A stretch of 64,000 bases of DNA from positions 348,702-412,701 of the forward strand of contig OX463856.1 of the NCBI GenBank assembly GCA_949825065.1. The letters run 5' to 3'. Position numbers and translations under genes: made by a program. Positions 10,640-22,424 of this stretch are shown here, piece by piece. Source of the DNA: Odontocerum albicorne. Its lineage: Eukaryota > Arthropoda > Insecta > Trichoptera > Odontoceridae. Numbering within the stretch: the stretch's first letter is position 1; the number at the start of each line of letters is the position of its first letter. Below the pieces are notes generated by a model, which saw only the letters and a program-made list of their open reading frames with translations, had not been told where the DNA came from and made no database searches.

Positions 10640-11560
10640 AAGCCGTCCAACTGATGCGAGTATAGCCGAGTAGCCATAACTTGTATACATACACGTATTA
10701 ATTCTCGCGACCCTCGTAAGCCGTCCAACTGATACGAGTATAGTCGAGTAGCCATAACTTGTATACATACACATATTAATTCTCGCGACCCTCGTAAGCC
10801 GTCCAACTGATACGAGTATAGCCGAGTAGCCATAACTTGTATACATACACATATTAATTCTCGCGACCCTAGTAAGCCGTCCAACTGATACGAGTATAGT
10901 CGAGTAGCCATAACTTGTATACATACACTTAGTAATCTCGCGACCCTCGTAAGCCGTCCAACTGATACGAGTATAGTCGAGTAGCCATAACTTGTATACA
11001 TACACATAGTAATCTCGCGACCCTCGTAAGCCGTCCAACTGATACGAGTATAGCCGAGTAGCCATAACTTGTATACATACACATAGTAATCTCGCGACCC
11101 TCGTAAGCCGTCCAACTGATACGAGTATAGCCGAGTAGCCATAACTTGTATACATACACATATTAATTCTCGCGACCCTCGTAAGCCGTCCAACTGATAC
11201 GAGTATAGTCGAGTAGCCATAACTTGTATACATACACATAGTAATCTTGCGACCCTCGTAAGCCGTCCAACTGATACGAGTATAGCCGAGTAGCCATAAC
11301 TTGTATACATACACATATTAATTCTCGCGACCCTCGTAAGCCGTCCAACTGATACGAGTATAGTCGAGTAGCCATAACTTGTATACATACACATAGTAAT
11401 CTCGCGACCCTCGTAAGCCGTCCAACTGATACCAGTATAGCCGAGTAGCCATAACTAGTATAAATACACATATTAATTCTCGCGACCCTCGTAAGCCGTC
11501 CAACTGATACGAGCATAGCCGAGTAGCGATAACTTGTATACCATACATACACGTATTAAT
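10640..11560. repeat. 78-bp minisatellite, about 12 copies
   Basis: Units begin aagccgtccaactgata and contain TACGAGTA. Two length variants alternate (attaattctcgcg and the shorter agtaatctcgcg), together with a C/T variant in tagccgag/tagtcgag, giving an irregular higher-order pattern. Long minus-strand open frames across the array are repeat by-products. Confidence 0.95.
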
Positions 11561-11749
11561 TTTTTTTCAAACAATTTTTTTAAATAATTTTTAATAATAT
11601 ATATTCATTCAATGATAGAATTTTACACATCTTAAACAGATTTTCGTTACTTTTTTATTTGTTCGCTTTTGACTTCCGAAACATTTTTTTCCAAGATGAA
11701 TAATTGCGTCGTATTAAACTTTGGTTGTATACAAATGAAACGTAGACGA

Positions 11750-13370
11750 AAGAAATGAATTGAAGATGCCGAATAAACGCGATGAATATACATGCACTAA
11801 GATTGCGTGCTGTGTTGATGACTGACTGAATTGAAGATGCCGGATAAACGCGATGAACATGCATGCACTAAGATTGCGTGCTGTGTTGATGACTGACAAT
11901 AAAAAAAAATGATTCTTAAGGATTAATGTTAACTGAAAACTGGTGTGGTAAGTAGATTGGAAATAATAATTTAAGATTGTATGGATGTGTTTAATGGATG
12001 AGTGTTGATATACCGACTTAACCAATTTACAATGCAAGCATGAATGTATGAGTGATGGTATACCGACATAACCAATTTACAATGCAAGCATGAATGTATG
12101 AGTGATGGTATACCGACATAACCAATTTACAATGCAAGCATGAATGGATGAGTGATGGTGTACCGACTTAACTAATTTACAATGCATGCAATAAGATTGC
12201 GTGCTGTGTTGATGACTGACTGAATTGAAGTTGCCGGATAAATGCGATTAACATGCATGCACTAAGATTGCGTGCTGTGTTGATGACTGACAATAAAAAA
12301 AAATGATTCTTAAGGATTAATGTTAACTGAAAACTGGTGTGGTAAGTAGATTGGAAATAATAATTTAAGATTGTATGGATGTGTTTAATGGATGAGTGTT
12401 GATATACCGACTTAACCAATTTACAATGCAAGCATGAATGTATGAGTGATGGTATACCGACATAACCAATTTACAATGCAAGCATGAATGTATGAGTGAT
12501 GGTATACCGACATAACCAATTTACAATGCAAGCATGAATGGATGAGTGATGGTATACCGACTTAACTAATTTACAATGCATGCAATAAGATTGCGTGCTG
12601 TGTTGATGACTGACTGAATTGAAGATGCCGGATAAATGCGATTAACATGCATGCACTAAGATTGCGTGCTGTGTTGATCACTCACTGAATTGAAGATGCC
12701 GGATAAACGCGATGAACATTCATGCACTAAGATTGCGTGCTGTGTTGATGACTCACTGAATTGAAGATGCCGGATAAACGCGATGAACATGCATGCACTA
12801 AGATTGCGTGCTGTGTTGATGACTGACAATAAAAAAAAATGATTCTTAAGGATTAATGTTAACTGAAAACTGGTGTGGTAAGTAGATTGGAAATAATAAT
12901 TTAAGATTGTATGGATGTGTTTAATGGATGAGTGTTGATATACCGACTTAACCAATTTACAATGCAAGCATGAATGTATGAGTGATGGTATACCGACATA
13001 ACCAATTTACAATGCAAGCATGAATGGATGAGTGATGGTATACCGACTTAACTAATTTACAATGCAAGCATGAATGGATGAGTGTTCGTATACCGACTTA
13101 ACGAATTTACAATGCAAGCATGAATGGATTAGTGATGGTATACCGACTTAACTAATTTACAATGCAAGCATGAATGGATGAGTGTTGGTATACCGGCTTA
13201 ACCAATTTACAATGCAAGCATGAATGGATTAGTGATGGTATACCGACTTAACTAGTTTACAATGCAAGCATGAATGGATTAGTGATGGTATACCGACACT
13301 AATTTACAATGCAAGCATGAATGGATTAGTGATGGTATACCGACACTAATTTACAATGCAAGCATGAATG
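11750..13370. repeat. Composite higher-order satellite (units A, B, C)
   Basis: Three module types occur. A is about 72 bp (gaagatgccggataaacgcg ... gtgttgatgactgact). B is a unique block of about 110 bp starting gacaataaaaaaaaatgatt, present three times near 11896, 12287 and 12824. C is about 50 bp (gtataccgac ... gcaagcatgaatg), in runs after each B. The order A-B-C(n) occurs three times, with extra A copies before the third and a long C run to 13370. C is the reverse complement of the 50-bp unit at 6471-7000. Confidence 0.9.
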
Positions 13371-13374
13371 GAAG

Positions 13375-13480
13375 TCGTGAGCTAGGATGACCGAGAAAAG
13401 TGATTGGACCAAGTTAATAACATTTTGAAAGAATTATAAGAAAGACGTAAGATATATGAAAGGAAATATTTGAAAAGACA
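13375..13480 (+). mobile_element. WFGH LINE fragment after the C-unit run
   Basis: Plus-strand counterpart of 6339-6480: cgagaaaagtgattggacc then a gaaagacgtaag stretch. It encodes remnants of the RGRPR...D.V region with stops. Confidence 0.55.
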
Positions 13481-13615
13481 AGAGTGGTACCTATACATAT
13501 GAACAAGATATATACCTATACATATGAACAAGATATATACCTATACATATGAACAAGGTATATACCTATCCTATACATATGAACAAAATATATACATATA
13601 CATATGAACAAGAAT
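13480..13615. repeat. 21-23-bp minisatellite, inverted relative of 5125-5300
   Basis: About five copies of acctatacatatgaacaag, the reverse complement of the unit at 5125-5300. Confidence 0.9.
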
Positions 13616-13619
13616 TTTT

Positions 13620-13935
13620 AATGTTTCTTATACGGTAAAAAAATATATGGATTGATTAATTATGAATGTGAATTTAAGGGTGATATGTTGAGTTAGATGA
13701 AGATGAGCTCTGTGAGGTGTTTTGGATGCATGAATCAAATGATTGAATAAGGACTAACAAAATATGCGAAAACAGTGCAAATGTGAGTGAAAGGCGAGGT
13801 AGAGAAAAATACTATTGGATCAAGTACGAGTATATGATATTAAAAAAGGAAATATAAAAAAAATGTGAAATCTGTATGAGAAGGTGTATGGATGTAGGAG
13901 AAGCGAAAAAAGTCTAACGAACTCCCTTTTCTGTT
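13620..13935 (+). pseudogene. WFGH LINE C-terminal fragment
   Basis: Aligns by eye with the reverse complement of 4735-5110: gaatgtgaatttaagggtgatatgtt, then a degenerate gaggtgttttggatgcatg (WFGH region), then gactaacaaaatatgcg (LTKYAK) and ggatcaagta (LDQV). It is interrupted by stops and by a TACGAGTA at 13825. Confidence 0.7.
13825..13832. other. TACGAGTA octamer behaving as a 6-bp insertion
   Basis: The relative at 4735-5110 reads ...GATCGAGTATACGAT (minus strand), where this copy has ...GATCAAGTACGAGTATATGAT. Leaving out CGAGTA here brings the reading frame back into register with LDRVYD of the other copy. Confidence 0.6.
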
Positions 13936-13959
13936 TACATTGATACAAGTATCTGTGTA

Positions 13960-16900
13960 CATAATTTCAAGAGTAATAATGTATGCCAGAATACGGAATG
14001 AAGTGATACGGGATGAAGTGTGAAATTAAGGCCGATGTGTTAAACAAGATGAAGAATAGTACGTTGGGATGGTTTGGACATATGGAAGATATGAACGAAG
14101 ACAGGCTAACAAAACAAGATGAAGAATAGTACGTTGGGATGGTTTGGACATATGGAAGATATGAACGAAGACAGGCTAACAAAACAAGATGAAGAATAGT
14201 ACGTTGGGATGGTTTGGACATATGGAAGATATGAACGAAGACAGGCTAACAAAACAAGATGAAGAATAGTACGTTGGGATGGTTTGGACATATGGAAGAT
14301 ATGAACGAAGACAGGCTAACAAAACAAGATCAAGAATAGTACGTTGGGATGGTTTGGACATATGGAAGATATGAACGAAGACAGGCTAACAAAACAAGAT
14401 GAAGAATAGTACGTTGGGATGGTTTGGACATATGGAAGATATGAACGAAGACAGGCTAACAAAACAAGATGAAGAATAGTACGTTGAGATGGTTTGGACA
14501 TATGGAAGATATGAACGAAGACAGGCTAACAAAACAAGATGAAGAATAGTACGTTGGGATGGTTTGGACATATGGAAGATATGAACGAAGACAGGCTAAC
14601 AAAACAAGATGAAGAATAGTACGTTGGGATGGTTTGGACATATGGAAGATATGAACGAAGACAGGCTAACAAAACAAGATGAAGAATAGTACGTTGGGAT
14701 GGTTTGGACATATGGAAGATATGAACGAAGACAGGCAAACAAAACAAGATGAAGAATAGTACGTTGGGATGGTTTGGACATATGGAAGATATGAACGAAG
14801 ACAGGCTAACAAAACAAGATGAAGAATAGTACGTTGAGATGGTTTGGACATATGGAAGATATGAACGAAGACAGGCTAACAAAACAAGATGAAGAATAGT
14901 ACGTTGGGATGGTTTGGACATATGGAAGATATGAACGAAGACAGGCTAACAAAACAAGATGAAGAATAGTACGTTGGGATGGTTTGGACATATGGAAGAT
15001 ATGAACGAAGACAGGCTAACAAAACAAGATGAAGAATAGTACGTTGGGATGGTTTGGACATATGGAAGATATGAACGAAGACAGGCTAACAAAACAAGAT
15101 GAAGAATAGTACGTTGGGATGGTTTGGACATATGGAAGATATGAACGAAGACAGGCTAACAAAACAAGATGAAGAATAGTACGTTGGGATGGTTTGGACA
15201 TATGGAAGATATGAACGAAGACAGGCTAGCAAAACAAGATGAAGAATAGTACGTTGGGATGGTTTGGACATATGGAAGATATGAACGAAGACAGGCTAAC
15301 AAAACAAGATGAAGAATAGTACGTTGGGATGGTTTGGACATATGGAAGATATGAACGAAGACAGGCTAACAAAACAAGATGAAGAATAGTACGTTGGGAT
15401 GGTTTGGACATATGGAAGATATGAACGAAGACAGGCTAACAAAACAAGATGAAGAATAGTACGTTGAGATGGTTTGGACATATGGAAGATATGAACGAAG
15501 ACAGGCTAACAAAACAAGATGAAGAATAGTACGTTGGGATGGTTTGGACATATGGAAGATATGAACGAAGACAGGCTAACAAAACAAGATGAAGAATAGT
15601 ACGTTGGGATGGTTTGGACATATGGAAGATATGAACGAAGACAGGCTAACAAAACAAGATGAAGAATAGTACGTTGGGATGGTTTGGACATATGGAAGAT
15701 ATGAACGAAGACAGGCTAACAAAACAAGATGAAGAATAGTACGTTGGGATGGTTTGGACATATGGAAGATATGAACGAAGACAGGCTAACAAAACAAGAT
15801 GAAGAATAGTACGTTGGGATGGTTTGGACATATGGAAGATATGAACGAAGACAGGCTAACAAAACAAGATGAAGAATAGTACGTTGGGATGGTTTGGACA
15901 TATGGAAGATATGAACGAAGACAGGCTAACAAAACAAGATGAAGAATAGTACGTTGAGATGGTTTGGACATATGGAAGATATGAACGAAGACAGGCTAAC
16001 AAAACAAGATGAAGAATAGTACGTTGGGATGGTTTGGACATATGGAAGATATGAACGAAGACAGGCTAACAAAACAAGATGAAGAATAGTACGTTGGGAT
16101 GGTTTGGACATATGGAAGATATGAACGAAGACAGGCTAACAAAACAAGATGAAGAATAGTACGTTGGGATGGTTTGGACATATGGAAGATATGAACGAAG
16201 ACAGGCTAACAAAACAAGATGAAGAATAGTACGTTGGGATGCTTTGGACATATGGAAGATATGAACGAAGACAGGCTAACAAAACAAGATGAAGAATAGT
16301 ACGTTGGGATGGTTTGGACATATGGAAGATATGAACGAAGACAGGCTAACAAAACAAGATGAAGAATAGTACGTTGGGATGGTTTGGACATATGGAAGAT
16401 ATGAACGAAGACAGGCTAACAAAACAAGATGAAGAATAGTACGTTGGGATGGTTTGGACATATGGAAGATATGAACGAAGACAGGCTAACAAAACAAGAT
16501 GAAGAATAGTACGTTGGGATGGTTTGGACATATGGAAGATATGAACGAAGACAGGCTAACAAAACAAGATGAAGAATAGTACGTTGGGATGGTTTGGACA
16601 TATGGAAGATATGAACGAAGACAGGCTAACAAAACAAGATGAAGAATAGTACGTTGGGATGGTTTGGACATATGGAAGATATGAACGAAGACAGGCTAAC
16701 AAAACAAGATGAAGAATAGTACGTTGGGATGGTTTGGACATATGGAAGATATGAACGAAGACAGGCTAACAAAACAAGATGAAGAATAGTACGTTGGGAT
16801 GGTTTGGACATATGGAAGATATGAACGAAGACAGGCTAACAAAACAAGATGAAGAATAGTACGTTGAGATGGTTTGGACATATGGAAGATATGAACGAAG

Positions 16901-17765
16901 ACAGGCTAACAAAACAAGATGAAGAATAGTACGTTGGGATGGTTTGGACATATGGAAGATATGAACGAAGACAGGCTAACAAAACAAGATGAAGAATAGT
17001 ACGTTGGGATGGTTTGGACATATGGAAGATATGAACGAAGACAGGCTAACAAAACAAGATGAAGAATAGTACGTTGGGATGGTTTGGACATATGGAAGAT
17101 ATGAACGAAGACAGGCTAACAAAACAAGATGAAGAATAGTACGTTGGGATGGTTTGGACATATGGAAGATATGAACGAAGACAGGCTAACAAAACAAGAT
17201 GAAGAATAGTACGTTGGGATGGTTTGGACATATGGAAGATATGAACGAAGACAGGCTAACAAAACAAGATGAAGAATAGTACGTTGGGATGGTTTGGACA
17301 TATGGAAGATATGAACGAAGACAGGCTAACAAAACAAGATGAAGAATAGTACGTTGAGATGGTTTGGACAGATGGAAGATATGAACGAAGACAGGCTAAC
17401 AAAACAAGATGAAGAATAGTACGTTGGGATGGTTTGGACATATGGAAGATATGAACGAAGACAGGCTAACAAAACAAGATGAAGAATAGTACGTTGGGAT
17501 GGTTTGGACATATGGAAGACAGGCTAACAAAACAAATGTACAGTGCAGAATGTTAGGAAAACGAAGAAAAGTATTATTGGATCAAGTATAATATGGTACA
17601 TGATATAAATTATATTCTCAATTGAGGAAACATAGAAAGTTAGAGGAATCGTAGGAGTTGTACGGATGTGGAAGAGACTAAATATGTTTATCGAGATAGG
17701 AAAATATGCCGTTTTGTCCTCTCTACCCATCCCGACAGAAAAATGTATTTAATATCCGTTTTTTT
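13960..17765 (+). mobile_element. WFGH LINE 3' fragment carrying an internal 70-bp expansion
   Basis: Left flank 13990-14041 encodes IRNEVIRDE and, after one frameshift, CEIKADVLNK. The array itself encodes KNSTLGWFGHMEDMNEDRLT. The right flank from 17536 continues with a decayed coding region (tattattggatcaagta) and ends near 17760 with the minus-complement of the common tail (cccatcccgacag). The LINE segment is otherwise only about 350 bp; the array has stretched it to 3.8 kb. Confidence 0.8.
14042..17535. repeat. 70-bp minisatellite, 50 copies, born in LINE coding sequence
   Basis: The unit runs from one AAACAA (14042) to the next. The last AAACAA (17530-17535) joins directly to LINE sequence. 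The length equals 50 x 70 minus 12; the missing 12 bases are in the last copy, between two GAAGA repeats. Copies are almost identical. A G-to-A variant (acgttgagat) sits at 14481, 14831, 15461, 15951, 16861 and 17351, always a whole number of units apart. The many 61-residue minus-strand open frames are artefacts. Confidence 0.98.
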
Positions 17766-19735
17766 AGCACAGTACAACAATATTATTTTGTTACCCGAAG
17801 GTAAAGGTAAGGTCTGAAACGAATGAATGGAGCCGAAATCTTAAATGGAATACCATATTTTTGCCAAAAGGTCCATAATATGTCGATAAACTTCCACACA
17901 CTTCGATTGCAATACAATAACAATGCCGCAACACAGTGCAGGTATAGTGCAGGTATAGTGCAGGTATAGCATTGGCAATATTAGAATTATATAAGGAGGA
18001 GAAGGAGCGGCCGAGAACGATGTATTACAATATATAATATTTAATGTAAACGCTTTTGCAAGGAGCGGCCTACCCGTGGAGATTTATAGCTTCATTTGTT
18101 CCTCACTCTATCCTATCCCCAAAGGCCGTGGCTGAGGGAAAGAAATTAATATTGCCACCCTACATAATACATAATACGCGCAATATATTATATTATAGAA
18201 CAGACCAGACAACACTGAGGACCGATCTTCGGCGTATAGTTATGAAATTCTTAAAATATTTAATAAGAAAAATACTGTCATAAATCATGTAAAAACATCT
18301 TAACGCAGATCATCGTCATTTAAATAAATAAAGATTTATTGATAGTAATATAAGATATCAATGTATAGCTTAATAATGCACATATATTTTAAAATAATAA
18401 AAAAGAAAATATATTTGGAAGAGGAGCTATCAAAGGGTCTAGGTTTGCCTCGTAGCATATTCCCCAACGAGATACACCCCTAACACCAAGTCAGATGTGT
18501 TCAACCCTCACCCCACACCCTTGTATACGTAAACTATAATACAAAAAATAAATAACAATAAAGAAGCAGTTAATGCAATTATGTTAGTGTCACCGCCGGA
18601 AAAAGAATCCTTTTGTCCAGTTTGTTCTTCGTCTCTAAGTGACGTTGCGCTCATAAGAAAAGAAAATTTAGTTCGCTACTGTAGATCGCGCTGTATGGAC
18701 TTATTTATCGTCAATGAGAGCGTGGATAGTTATAAAAGATCGAATGGAACTGAACAAACTGGTTATAAATATAAACGAAAATACTGGAGAAATAAGTTTT
18801 CTAGATATTTATTGGACAACATCAAAAGAATTTCATCACGAAAGCTGTTGATTTCTAACATTTGTGAGTCATTTATAAAAGTCTACCCAGATCGTGTGAA
18901 ATATCCATAAAAAAGACAGGGATTTTGCGATTCGTGAAAAATACATAAAATACAATGTTTGACTCTGATCAGAAGGAGTAAAGCAGAGTTCAAGATTTTA
19001 TTGATGTCCCGTATGATATCCCGTTTAAAAATAATAAAACACGTCACGTGAGCGGGAATATCCTGGCCGGAGGGATTTGTTTCCTCGTGCAGCTTTATGG
19101 ATATAATAAAGGTCCTGCTTCGCTGCCCATAAATATTTATAGCAGCTGATCAACCCCCACTCCGGCACCTCGATCCCTTCCTCCTTATCCCAGTTACCAG
19201 TGGCATATCTAGATTATAGCGAAATAGGTTTCTTAGTCTTATAAAAAAAAGGATCTTAGTCTGATAAGAGACATCGTCCGGTAACTCGGTGTAAGTTAAA
19301 TATTTGTCTGCGTGTATATTGAGTCATTCGTCTCGTTATTCGAGTTGATTAATTATAACCCTCTCATCTCTCTCCGCAGATTTTGTCATCGCGTCACGCA
19401 AACGTCGATCACAGTTGTTAGTGATGACCTAATTTAAAGACGTATATTCGCATGTCTGTCTTATGGCTGGACGATCCTGCCAAGGTTATGCAAAGACCCA
19501 CTCTATTCTTCTACTTTTTTCTCAATTTTGTTTAGATTCATCCTATATTATCCCCACCGACCACATTCAGGAACACGTCAAGATGTAGGTTTTAAGCTAT
19601 TATTTGATATTTAATCACGAATGAGAACCTCGACCATAATTCTAGCTTGGTTCATTGTTGTGTTTATCATTTTCAATACATATAATATTATACTAAGTGC
19701 ATTTTCCTTTCTTGTCGGTGTTTCGATTTGTGGAG
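17766..19735. other. Spacer, no recognisable gene
   Basis: Contains a 12-bp triplicate (gtgcaggtatag) at 17938-17968. An open frame at 18581-18910 (109 codons, CPVC and RYCRSRC near its start) has no family I recognise. A G+C-richer, unique-looking block lies at 19040-19200 (cacgtcacgtgagcgggaat onward) and could be conserved non-coding DNA. Confidence 0.45.
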
Positions 19736-19737
19736 AA

Positions 19738-20158
19738 GTATTGACAAAGAGACTTGTTGTTTAAGGAACAAAGTATTGACAGAGAGACTTGTTGTTTAAG
19801 GAACAAAGTATTGACAGAGAGACTTGTTGTTTAAGGAACAAAGTATTGACAGAGAGACTTGTTGTTTAAGGAACAAAGTATTGACAGAGAGACTTGTTGT
19901 TTAAGGAACAAAGTATTGACAGAGAGACTTGTTGTTTAAGGAACAAAGTATTGACAGAGAGACTTGTTGTTTAAGGAACAAAGTATTGACAGAGAGACTT
20001 GTTGTTTAAGGAACAAAGTATTGACAGAGAGACTTGTTGTTTAAGGAACAAAGTATTGACAGAGAGACTTGTTTTTTAAGAAGCAAAGTATTGACAGATT
20101 GACTTGTTGTTTAAGGAACAAAGTATTGACAGAGAGACTTGTTGTTTAAGGAACAAAG
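19738..20158. repeat. 35-bp minisatellite, 12 copies
   Basis: The unit gtattgacagagagacttg... repeats at 19738, 19773, 19808 and on. One internal copy (about 20054-20090) has several changes; the others are nearly identical. Confidence 0.97.
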
Positions 20159-20743
20159 AAAAATCCGTAGTTTTTCTTCCTCTCCTTGATGTTATGTTGC
20201 GGAAATCATTCCAGTGAAGAAATCACCTTTTAGGTGCACTTCCTGGAATGCGAAATTCTACAATACATGGATCTCGAGTGCTACTACGTGTAATATATAT
20301 AGAATCCTGTCACTGCCCATCTTATACCATACACATGGGTCACACTAGCACCGCCTTTTCTTTCTTCTCTCTCTCTGACTGTATTCTGTTTTGGGTGTTT
20401 CATATCTGTTGCATTAAATCATTTATAACCTTACCTCGCAGAGATTTTTACGCGATGGTTCGTAGCATTTTCATCTCATGTTTTCTAATTGTATTGGCTC
20501 TGGTTTTAACCAAATCATTATATTATAAGTCATATTGGGTCTAACGCAAACTTTACAAATTTTGTCTTTGTTGTCAATTCACTGTTCATTTAATATTTTG
20601 TTCAGATTATTTCTCTTAGATTACCAGATATTGAGCTGCCTATTATTAAATATGATGGTAGTTATTTGACGTATTTCGGACAGTACTATATATTACGAGT
20701 ATTGATTCCGGGAATAAGAATTTGGAGAAATGTTTAATTGAAA
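20159..20743. other. Spacer with one unremarkable open frame
   Basis: The 98-codon plus frame at 20248-20544 is hydrophobic in places but has no recognisable motif or neighbouring exon; I do not call it a gene. One TACGAGTA occurs at 20694. Confidence 0.4.
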
Positions 20744-20978
20744 AAATATCAGAGATGCTACCTTAATTCTAAATTTCGTTATACTATAAAGTGGTTCCCC
20801 AAATATCAGAGATGCCACCTTAATTCTAAATTTCGTTATACTACAAAGTGGTTCCCCAAATATCAGAGATGCCACCTTAATTCTAAATTTCGTTATACTA
20901 TAAAGTGGTTCCCCAAATATCAGAGATGCCACCTTAATTCTAAATTTCGTTATACTATAAAGTGGTTCCCCAAATAAA
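20744..20978. repeat. 57-bp minisatellite, 4 copies
   Basis: The unit aatatcagagatgccacctt... repeats every 57 bases (20746, 20803, 20860, 20917). Open on both strands because the period is divisible by three. Confidence 0.95.
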
Positions 20979-21477
20979 AACGAGTAAATACAGTTTAAAA
21001 AGCTTGATCTGGAGGTAAGATCAAATGACAGAATTATAGTATTAGACTTATACTACTATATATGACTCGAGCTAGAATATATAACAGTGGAAGTGGATTA
21101 TACAGTTAATGTTAACTATTATTATCGAATGTACACATTCACAAAAGTTAGCAGTGAAGGGGAAAGAAACGGTTAATTAAAAAATATTTAATCCAAATTA
21201 TTAATAATTTTATACCATCAGTCTACTTACTGATAACCTTCGGGGCTGGGAAAGGGAAATTTAAAATAAAACGATAAAAAACGTTTTGATAAACGTATGG
21301 TATTTATTTATTACTGCAGTAAGCCAAAGATTTATGACATTTCGACATACATACTCATACATACACGTATAGTGTCACATGTCTTGCATTTACACGTCCA
21401 AGTCTCGCATTTTAAATTGCGAAAACCGCAGTTGAGAATCGATGTCCATTAACAACGTGCAGCTCAAGTATTGTATT

Positions 21478-21712
21478 GTATTAAACTTTCGTTAATCAAG
21501 GTACTTGGTGGGCTTCATACGTTAATCGAGGTACTCGGTGGGCTTCATACCATATGGCAATTTCTTCCAGCCAATCAGTTATTTGTTATAGGACTTGAGT
21601 GGAAACCAGACTGGAAACCTTTTTAAAATTAATCTTGGTTCCAACCGGAATCTAACCCACAACTCTCAAGTTGGGAGTGTTACCAACTTGGCGACGGATG
21701 TCCTGGTTAAAA
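21478..21712 (-). mobile_element. SINE, nearly complete
   Basis: Read on the minus strand: a tRNA-like head (Box A around 21700, ggttagattcc Box B near 21655), a body with aggtttccagtctggtttcc, then the tail ggctggaagaaattgccata. The tail end is a 30-bp tandem duplication (gtactt/cggtgggcttcatac) at 21490-21550. Confidence 0.75.
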
Positions 21713-21939
21713 GTACACGTTCACTTTAAAATGTAACCAGTTAACACTGTAGTTCACAGTCACTAATTACTTTAGTGAAAGTTTACATTAATTCGTAATA
21801 GTTTACGTTCACTGACCGCCCGTTTCCACTGTAACTAAAACGCCAAATAAAAATAAATCTAGATTTAGCTTTGGAGCAATCTTGATCTATTCAACGCATC
21901 AGATTCTTATGATATATTTACCAATAAAATCAATGTTAG

Positions 21940-22110
21940 TTTCGGCCTCTCCGAGGTGAATTACCGCCACTGAGCCCGTGTCCCGTTTGCCTGTCACCCC
22001 AATCAGACTTCATTTGTCTCCTTCCGGCGGGGCGGAAGCAGAGAGAACCCCATCCGGGGAGGTCCTTCCTCTGCCTCCTGAAGGATATTCTATTGTTGGC
22101 GTGGGAAATG
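21940..22110. other. G+C-rich block
   Basis: A unique-looking segment around tccttccggcggggcggaag, unlike the AT-rich surroundings. Overlapping open frames on both strands are short. Function unknown. Confidence 0.35.
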
Positions 22111-22140
22111 AAAACCATCGCGGAGAAAAATATACGTCAC

Positions 22141-22385
22141 TTTTGAGCACTTGTCAACTCGTTACGGAAGAATGGGAAAAAATACGTACTTTATGAGCAC
22201 TTGTCAACTCGTTACGGAAGAATGGGAAAGTATACATCACTTTATAAGCACTTGTCAACTCGTTACGGAAGAATGGGAAAGTATACATCTTTTTATGAGC
22301 ACTTGTCAACTCGTTACGGAAGAATGGGGAAAAATACGTCACTTTATGAGCACTTGTCAACTCATTACGGAAGTATGGGAAAATA
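22141..22385. repeat. 50-51-bp minisatellite, 5 copies
   Basis: The unit gagcacttgtcaactcgtta... recurs at 22145, 22195, 22246 and on; the last copy is diverged. Confidence 0.95.
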
Positions 22386-22424
22386 AAAAGCATTTAACGT
22401 ACGTTTTGATAAAACAGAAAAGTG

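Noticed and set aside
10624..11552. Overlapping 129-256 residue frames in the 78-bp array
   Set aside because: Frames switch with the length variants of the unit and have no unique flanking coding sequence.
14042..17511. About fifty 61-residue minus-strand open frames (MSKPSQRTILHLVL...)
   Set aside because: They are frames of the 70-bp tandem repeat read on the antisense strand of a LINE; no start context, splice or conservation supports translation.
18581..18910. 109-codon frame with CPVC and RYCRSRC as a zinc-finger gene
   Set aside because: Cys spacing fits no finger I know, no exon partner is visible, and the second half is a basic low-information sequence.
19738..20158. Repeated TTGACA hexamers as bacterial -35 promoter elements
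   Set aside because: They are part of a 35-bp minisatellite in eukaryotic DNA; no -10 partner or gene follows.
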